Shown here in pieces: positions 58,426 through 64,000 of a stretch of DNA of 64,000 nucleotides. Under the pieces are notes generated by a model that made no database searches, was not told the DNA's origin, and saw only the letters and a program-made list of their open reading frames with translations. The translations under genes and the position numbers were made by a program. Source of the stretch: Malaya genurostris (taxonomy: Eukaryota; Arthropoda; Insecta; Diptera; Culicidae). Every line of letters begins with the position of its first letter. Position 1 is the stretch's first letter. The DNA lies in assembly GCF_030247185.1 (NCBI RefSeq), contig NC_080571.1, positions 147,314,389 to 147,378,388 of the forward strand. The letters are read 5' to 3'.

Positions 58426-59350
58426 CAGGGTGATTTTTTAAGAGCTTGAGAACTTTTTTAAACAATAAAACGCATAAAATTTGCAAAATCTCATCGGTTC
58501 TTTATTTTAAACGTTAGATTGGTACATGACATTTACTTTTTGAAGATAATTTCATTTAAATGTTGACCGCGGCTGCGTCTTAGGTGGTCCATTCGGAAAG
58601 TCCAATTTTGGGCAACTTTTTCGAGCATTTCGGCCGGAATAGCCCGAATTTCTTCGGAAATGTTGTCTTCCAAAGCTGGAATAGTTACTGGCTTATTTCT
58701 GTAGACTTTAGACTTGACGTAGCCCCACAAAAAATAGTCTAAAGGCGTCAAATCGCATGATCTTGGTGGCCAACTTACCGGTCCATTTCTTGAGATGAAT
58801 TGTTCTCCGAAGTTTTCCCTCAAAATGGCCATAGAATCGCGAGCTGTGTGGCATGTAGCGCCATCTTGTTGAAACCACATGTCAACCAAGTTCAGTTCTT
58901 CCATTTTTGGCAACAAAAAGTTTGTTAGCATCGAACGATAGCGATCGCCATTCACTGTAACGTTGCGTCCAACAGCATCTTTGAAAAAATACGGTCCAAT
59001 GATTCCACCAGCGTACAAACCACACCAAACAGTGCATTTTTCGGGATGCATGGGCAGTTCTTGAACGGCTTCTGGTTGCTCTTCACTCCAAATGCGGCAA
59101 TTTTGCTTATTTACGTAGCCATTCAACCAGAAAAGAGCCTCATCGCTGAACAAAATTTGTCGATAAAAAAGCGGACTTTCCGAATGGACCACCTAAGACG
59201 CAGCCGCGGTCAACATTTAAATGAAATTATCTTCAAAATGTAAATGTCATATACCAATCTAACGTTTAAAATAAAGAACCGATGAGATTTTGCAAATTTT
59301 ATGCGTTTTATTGTTTAAAAAAGTTCTCAAGCTCTTAAAAAATCACCCAA
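58426..59350 (-). mobile_element. Mariner element turned into a terminal palindrome
   Basis: The ends cagggtgattttttaagag and ctcttaaaaaatcaccc face each other, with TA at 58424-58425 and 59351-59352. The inverted arms are 178 bp each (58426-58603 and 59173-59350), far longer than normal mariner ends, because the right arm is an inverted copy of the 3' end including the last coding residues (FRMDHLRRSRGQHLNEIIFK occurs on both strands). The 5' half of the element is missing. Confidence 0.9.
58533..59170 (-). pseudogene. Mariner-type transposase, catalytic domain only
   Basis: About 210 codons. First catalytic Asp in ILFSDEALFWLNGYVNKQN, second in MWFQQDGATCHTARDSMAIL, and WPPRSCDLTPLDYFLWGYV carries the third acidic position, giving a DD-D/E layout of the IS630-Tc1-mariner superfamily. 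The N-terminal DNA-binding helix-turn-helix (about 120 residues) is lost at the palindrome joint near 59170. The catalytic core has no stop, so the rearrangement is probably recent. Confidence 0.88.
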
Positions 59351-59819
59351 TATATACCAAAATGGATCTCACTCACTTTTCTCAGCGATGGTTTGACCGA
59401 TTTCCACAAACTTAGATTCAAATGAAAGGTCTTCCGGTCCCATACGGAATGCCTGAATTTTATCCGGATCCGTTTTCCGAATCCGGAGTTATAGGGTGCG
59501 TACTAAAAGAGTTTGTGTGTCATGTTAGTTAGTGGCCGTACGAACCGACTTCGATTATACCGGTTCTCGGGTTCCGGTGCCGGAAGTGCATATAATAGTG
59601 AACCCATTTCGTTCTCTTAAGGATGGCTTACGCAATTAAAGCACTGTTTTATTCTGTATGTTATGCATAAACAATCACTTGGTTACTTTCAAAAATCGAA
59701 GAGAAAATTTTTGAATGGAATACCACAATATTATATGTACATGAGAAAGGCATCATTACACCACTAGGTGGATTAAATCAGGTTTTTTCATAAGTATTAC
59801 TTGGGAAGGGGCTAAACGA

Positions 59820-60410
59820 AGCAATTATTTTAGTTCATTTTTAATTTCATCAGCACTTTGATCATTTGATAAACAATTCTAGCCAGCCTTGGAGGGTTTG
59901 TCTGCTTTTTTATCTTATGAATAAAATTTTTGAAGTTTCCCAGGCAAATATCGGATAAGACGTTCATAATCTTCCAATCCATCAACCAAGACTCGACATT
60001 CTCCTCTTCGTCCAATTTGAAATGAGACTTTTACTTCAGGGATAAAAGTAGAAAGCTCAGTACGGAATGCTTTGAAGTCGGAAATCATCACCGTCACTGG
60101 TGGCATAGATTGTTTTTTCTTCCCAGAACGACAATTGTCCATTTTGGGAATTTTAGAAGAATTTTCTTGTATGTCGTTACAATCGGATTGAGGAAGAATC
60201 TCGTAAATATTGATAGACGGCATAGAATCAACGGAAGGGAAATCCGTCAGTTGACTTTTATTTTTACATTCAGATTCTATAAGATCGTGAATGTTATTAG
60301 AAAAATGTTGAATAACAGATTGTGCTTTATTCCGTATTGAATTATTTTTAGCCCTAGGCTTGTTGCCTTTCCGGTTGGACGCAGGCTTTTTTGAAATGAA
60401 TGAAATTTTA
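59820..60410 (-). pseudogene. Jockey-like LINE L, ORF1 N-terminal part
   Basis: On the minus strand: KKPASNRKGNKPRAKNNS, a helical stretch (QSVIQHFSNNIHDLIESECK), INIYEILPQSDCNDIQE, then an RRM-like domain VTVMISDFKAFRTELSTFIP with RRGECRVLVDGLEDYERLI. A frameshift follows near 59925 and the sequence ends at the border of X4. No zinc knuckles or ORF2 remain. Confidence 0.65.
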
Positions 60411-60429
60411 AATTAAATTAACTAGGCTA

Positions 60430-60685
60430 AATTAGTCTTCGATTAGACTCCTAGTTTGGATAAGTCTTGATAAAAACTGATTTTGTGGTAGTCTTAATAA
60501 AGACTGATTAGTTCGAAGAGTAATTCTTTGGATGGCTAGAATTAAAAAAGGCTGATTAATTTCTTAGTCTTGAAAAAGACTGATTATATTAGAATATCAC
60601 TCTTTGTATAGCTTTGAGAAAGGTTGACTAATTGTTAGTCTTTAAAGACTATTAGTGATTCAGGTAGCCTTGAAAAAGGCTGAAG
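60430..60685 (-). repeat. Array of 7-8 short hairpins in LINE L 5' region
   Basis: Hairpins of about 16 nt recur every 25-45 bp: plus-strand agtcttgaaaaagact (60565), agccttgaaaaaggct (60665), agtcttaataaagact (60489), agtctttaaagact (60637) and three degenerate ones. In the LINE sense strand they read AGYCTT-TTTC-AAGRCT, a 6-bp stem with a 4-nt loop, each preceded by AATC. They lie between the ORF1 start and the putative initiator (tcagtcggtgttgaacagtc, near 60762-60785). Confidence 0.75.
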
Positions 60686-60959
60686 CCTTGAATCAGTGAA
60701 ACTCTAAGTAGCCAGAAAAAATTTCCAAGAGAGCCAAGAGTTATTTGCGTGCGGTGCGAACGACTGTTCAACACCGACTGAGATGCTTTTATTTTGATAT
60801 GACTATTCATTAATTCAAAAAGCTGTTTGCTGGTAGTTTCTGTCAATGTTCACTCGTTTGAGTACGAGACGCGTAGTACGAGATTGCATACATTTAAGCA
60901 AGTTGACTAAAATGGAAAATAATCAATCGCCAAAATATTGATAATGAACTAGAGTAGAT

Positions 60960-61990
60960 TTGATTATAATATTGTGCCGGGTATACGTTACCTGGGCTCT
61001 GTGAAGCTGGAAACTTTTCCAGCATGTATTAAATGGCATTTTTATAAAGAAAGTTGTCTGTACATAGATTCTACCGGCATGCGCTCAATTCGTCGTTGCC
61101 ATTAGGGTATGATTAGAAGCGATATTTTCATGGATAGTGAAACGTGCTTTTTGTTCTTCTAATTATGAAAAGCTATGCAATTATTGCGTCAACCAACTTT
61201 TGAAACGAGGCTGAGTGTCATAGGGTATCTGCACCCTAAATCATCACAGGTTTACCACTCATTTGACATTTTAGGATAATTACTAATGGTGATATCTGCT
61301 GTCTTTGATTAATACATTGCACAGTGGGGAAAACGGATAAAAACGCGACTTTACTCAATAATTTTAAAGAAACCTTTATGAATATTTTCAAAGTAGGTTT
61401 TCCTTATGTAGAATTGACCGTAGAATCGATTGATGACAATAAGAATAGCCGCAAAATTCACTATCATGCCCGTTTTGTCCCAAACTTCTCTATTTTCTTA
61501 CCTTACTAACTGTTAATCTCTGAAAAAAATATGTATTCGACTAATAAAAAGGTTCTCCTGACATTTCCATACGTTCTATAAACAGATTGCTGTTTGTCAG
61601 AACAATAGCATATAACTGTATTCTGTTTTACTCCAAATAATTTTCTTCAATCAACCTTGTTAAACCAAGATAGTTCTATGTTACGCATATAGCCCTACAA
61701 ACTAATTACTAGGTCCCGTGACCATATGAATCGTGCAACATCGTTTTACCTCATTTTTCCTTCAAACTCAATTTTAAGTTCAATTCTGATTTACGATCTT
61801 GAAACAATTAATGCGATCAAGCAAAAGGGGTCCATATTACGTAGAAAACTTCAGTGATCCAAGTACATAAAATGGGAACGACAATACTAGCTCGTTTAAC
61901 CCGTTTTACTACAATTAAAAATCGTATCATTAGTGAACTTTCTTTCGCATTTCAAAATATGGAATTAACTATAGTGTAAGCTGAGAAGTA
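60960..61990. other. No gene; one diverged X end-A relic
   Basis: Around 61150-61225, gaaaagctatgcaattattg and gctgagtgtcatag follow the order of the X end-A leader (aaaggttatgcaatcacttg, then caagtgtcatat), with about 65 percent identity by eye. The remainder shows no recognisable frame. Confidence 0.4.
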
Positions 61991-61991
61991 G

Positions 61992-62185
61992 AGATGGTCG
62001 GGTCTCGGGTATTTTACCCGAAACCCGACCCGTACCCGACGGGTTTTTGGTCGGGTACGGGTAAATATCTTTTATTTTCAATCGGGTACGGGTCGGGTAC
62101 TAATTTACTGCACACTCGGGTACGGGTGAAAAAATTTACTGCTCACTCGGGTACGGGTAATTTTTTTTCTGATCGTTTACCCGTC
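61992..62185. mobile_element. hAT-type MITE terminus rich in cgggtacgggt
   Basis: tagagatggtcgggtctcgg at about 61990 is a terminus type common in insect hAT MITEs. It is followed by five to six cgggtacgggt words and one inverted stretch (acccgacccgtacccgac). The opposite terminus was not found, so this is a truncated copy. Confidence 0.55.
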
Positions 62186-62666
62186 CATAAATATGTTTAC
62201 ACGTTGACGAGAATTTTTTATTGCAAAACAGTTCTTCCGAAAAATAAACAATTTGATTCAAGGGGTTTTGACATTCGCGCCTAGGACCAGACCTGTCAAC
62301 TGGCATCTTTTTCAAGAAAAAACATTTCTTTTCTTCATTAAAAAAAAACACATCACACGTGAAAAGTTATGTGAATATTTTCCACCCTACTTTTTTATAA
62401 CATATTTAATGACACACTGCTTTAGCTTTAAGATTTGCGGTCAGACGCTACTTTTCACGTAGGTTTTAATGGATGTTTTTAAAGCTGTTTAATGCACAAT
62501 CCAGTAAAAATTATTTAATTCATATATATAAAATGTAGTGTAGTACTCATATCACATTCAGATACTAGAAAACTGTTATTTTAAATATTGGTTGGAGATT
62601 TCCTCAAATTTGCATATAAATCATTAGGACTCTAACCATAAAAACATGAACATTATATTTCAGAGC

Positions 62667-63500
62667 AGTTCGATTTCACATCTCATCCAAGTCAGTCGAC
62701 AAAACAAAACCGGTTACGTTCTGAACTAAAGAAACCAAGTACAGTATTGTGTAGCGAATAATAGAACGACCTCGAAAATGAGTGAACCAAACGAACAAAA
62801 GCTACCGGCGGTACGAAAGAATACAATTATTGCTGATTTCAGGCAGTGCAAAATTCGACCTTCGATACGAGAACTTGAAAGTTTGCTTAAGGAGCAAATG
62901 CATCTTGACATTAAACATGTGCATTTACTTCAATGCAATAAGACAATAATGTTGTTTTTGTCCAGTTTTATAAAGAGTTGGATGCAATTCAATTCGCAAA
63001 AGACAATTATAATGTACATTATGTGGAGCACGAGAACATTAAGTAAAACATTCCAGTATATATGGAAGATAGTGCTATAGAAGTGTGTGCATGATCTTCC
63101 CTCAAGCGTCACCGATTCATATATCCGCAAAACTATGTCCCAATACGGAGAGGTTCTCTCTATCGAAAAAGAAAAGTGGATGAACTTTTTCTCCGGTATT
63201 CAAAATGGCGTACGTTTGTTACGCATGCGCTTGAAAAGGCCTATACCTTCTTATGTTACTTTCGGTCAGGATACAAGAATCCCGTGCAAATCACTTGTTA
63301 CCTATGACAATCAGATGGTCACGTGTCAATATTGCCTAAAAGCTGTTCATTACGGTAAGCCATGTGATAAACTGGACAAAGAGACAACCGCACCAAAGGA
63401 CAACGGTGCTTCCTTCACACCAACCCTAAGCAACCCCAGTACACCTGTGACAGTCACCAAGATAGATGAAGAAGTTTTCTATCTCACAATCCCAAAATAA
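62667..63500 (+). pseudogene. LINE C ORF1, second copy
   Basis: It starts at the same 5' boundary as the copy at 12338 (agttcgatttcacatctc), reaches ATG at 62778 and reads MSEPNEQKLPAVRKNTIIAD, without the 29-bp duplication of the first copy. A frameshift near 62940 and a stop near 63043 follow; from 63087 it reads VTDSYIRKTMSQYGEVLSIE, FGQDTRIPCKSLVTYDNQ and the knuckle CQYCLKAVHYGKPC. Similarity to the first copy ends near 63465; no ORF2 or polyA tail is seen. Confidence 0.8.
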
Positions 63501-63633
63501 TAAATACAGAAAGCGAAAATCTTGACACCTGGGTATTTAGAAACATTCAGATTATGATAACACATTATGTCTATTGCAAATGAGTCTTCATGGTTGATTT
63601 GTGTGGCAATTATAGAACTTTAGGAAACTTAAG

Positions 63634-63745
63634 GGGCGGGTAGAGTCTAATACGTTTGAAAAATCGTTTATTATTTTCTTTATATTGTCTTAGAGTAAAA
63701 CATTTGAAGAATTTTCTGTGAAATTTTCAAGCGTATTGGAACGAA
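63634..63745. repeat. Dispersed repeat shared with 29534-29650
   Basis: ggcgggtagagtctaatac to tgtgaaattttcaagcgtat matches the segment upstream of the RTE-like LINE. Sequence after it (to 64000) has no recognisable gene. Confidence 0.7.
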
Positions 63746-64000
63746 ACACTGGAAGTTATTGACCTCTATCTATGGCTATCTCATTCTACGAAGAAGCAAG
63801 AGCTCGGCGCACTTGACAAAAGATTCTTGAAATGTTTCGTTATAATAAATTATAAAAGAAAATAAATGATTTTTTGAAAATGATAAACCCTTACGGGCTC
63901 CCTGGAGTAATTAATTGTTTCCATTGCTTTTATAGACAAAAAAGTTTCCTCGAAAGCAGGTTTTGAAAGTAAGTGTCCATCGTCATTCAAAAACTATTTG

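Larger units (their letters stand above)
56076..59788. mobile_element. Element X4 with mariner insertion
   Basis: End A at 56076, then 329-bp monomers (markers near 56608, 56930, 57265, 57590, 57920 and 58250), a mariner insertion (58426-59350), a last partial monomer, and end B (59490-59788) closing ccactaggtggattaaatca. Monomers at 56951-57283 and 57938-58270 share the rare variant gctagtcaatgtcagtag, which is absent from the monomers between them, suggesting amplification of a two-unit block. Confidence 0.82.

Overview
The window looks like transposon-dense insect DNA, most likely from a mosquito. The basis is the AT-rich background, the mix of non-LTR retrotransposon types (CR1, R1, Jockey, RTE), mariner and hAT remnants, and abundant foldback MITEs; the mosquito assignment is inference. 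I find no intact host protein-coding gene, tRNA, rRNA or CRISPR array. Almost every readable protein segment belongs to a decayed mobile element.

Layout. 0-11 kb: several copies of a dispersed element whose ends carry gtcgtgaatacgac and whose middle resembles histone-gene promoters (CCAAT box plus TATA box). One copy is followed by a short frame starting like histone H2B. These copies sit in and around a mariner 5' fragment, a dead LINE (2.5-5.6 kb) carrying a palindromic insert, and a LINE ORF1 split by the promoter-like element. 11-18 kb: an ORF1-only LINE derivative with a 14-bp target duplication, a 5'-truncated R1 element with about 197-bp tandem repeats in its 3' region, a decayed insect-type DDE-like pseudogene, and part of a second R1 element. 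18-23.7 kb: that second R1 is split by a CR1-clade LINE, itself split by a 1175-bp DNA transposon with CACGGA terminal inverted repeats. 23.7-34 kb: a 31-bp array, a second ORF1-only LINE candidate flanked by 34-bp direct repeats, a MITE with a 10-bp target duplication, an RTE-like LINE and another promoter-like copy. 34-36 kb: a satellite of about 175 bp built around GGGCGC boxes, bounded by a 12-bp direct repeat. 36.8-41.2 kb and 51.5-59.8 kb: composite mobile elements (called X here) carrying 329-bp tandem monomers between a hairpin end and a distinct second end, repeatedly nested in one another. 42-46 kb: a hAT element with an 8-bp target duplication inside an older foldback element, containing a foldback MITE and a mariner remnant. 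46-51.4 kb: a CR1 LINE flanked by two Jockey fragments. 59.8-64 kb: a Jockey ORF1 with a hairpin-rich 5' region, a hAT terminus and a second copy of the 11-kb ORF1 LINE.

The elements do not form a pathway. They form a stratigraphy: nested insertions give relative ages, for example R1, then CR1, then the CACGGA element; and X, then a TTAA-flanked foldback MITE, then a second CACGGA element. The most unusual material is the X element family, the histone-promoter-like dispersed family, the two ORF1-only LINEs with target duplications, the paired CACGGA transposons and the mariner copy that has become a terminal palindrome.
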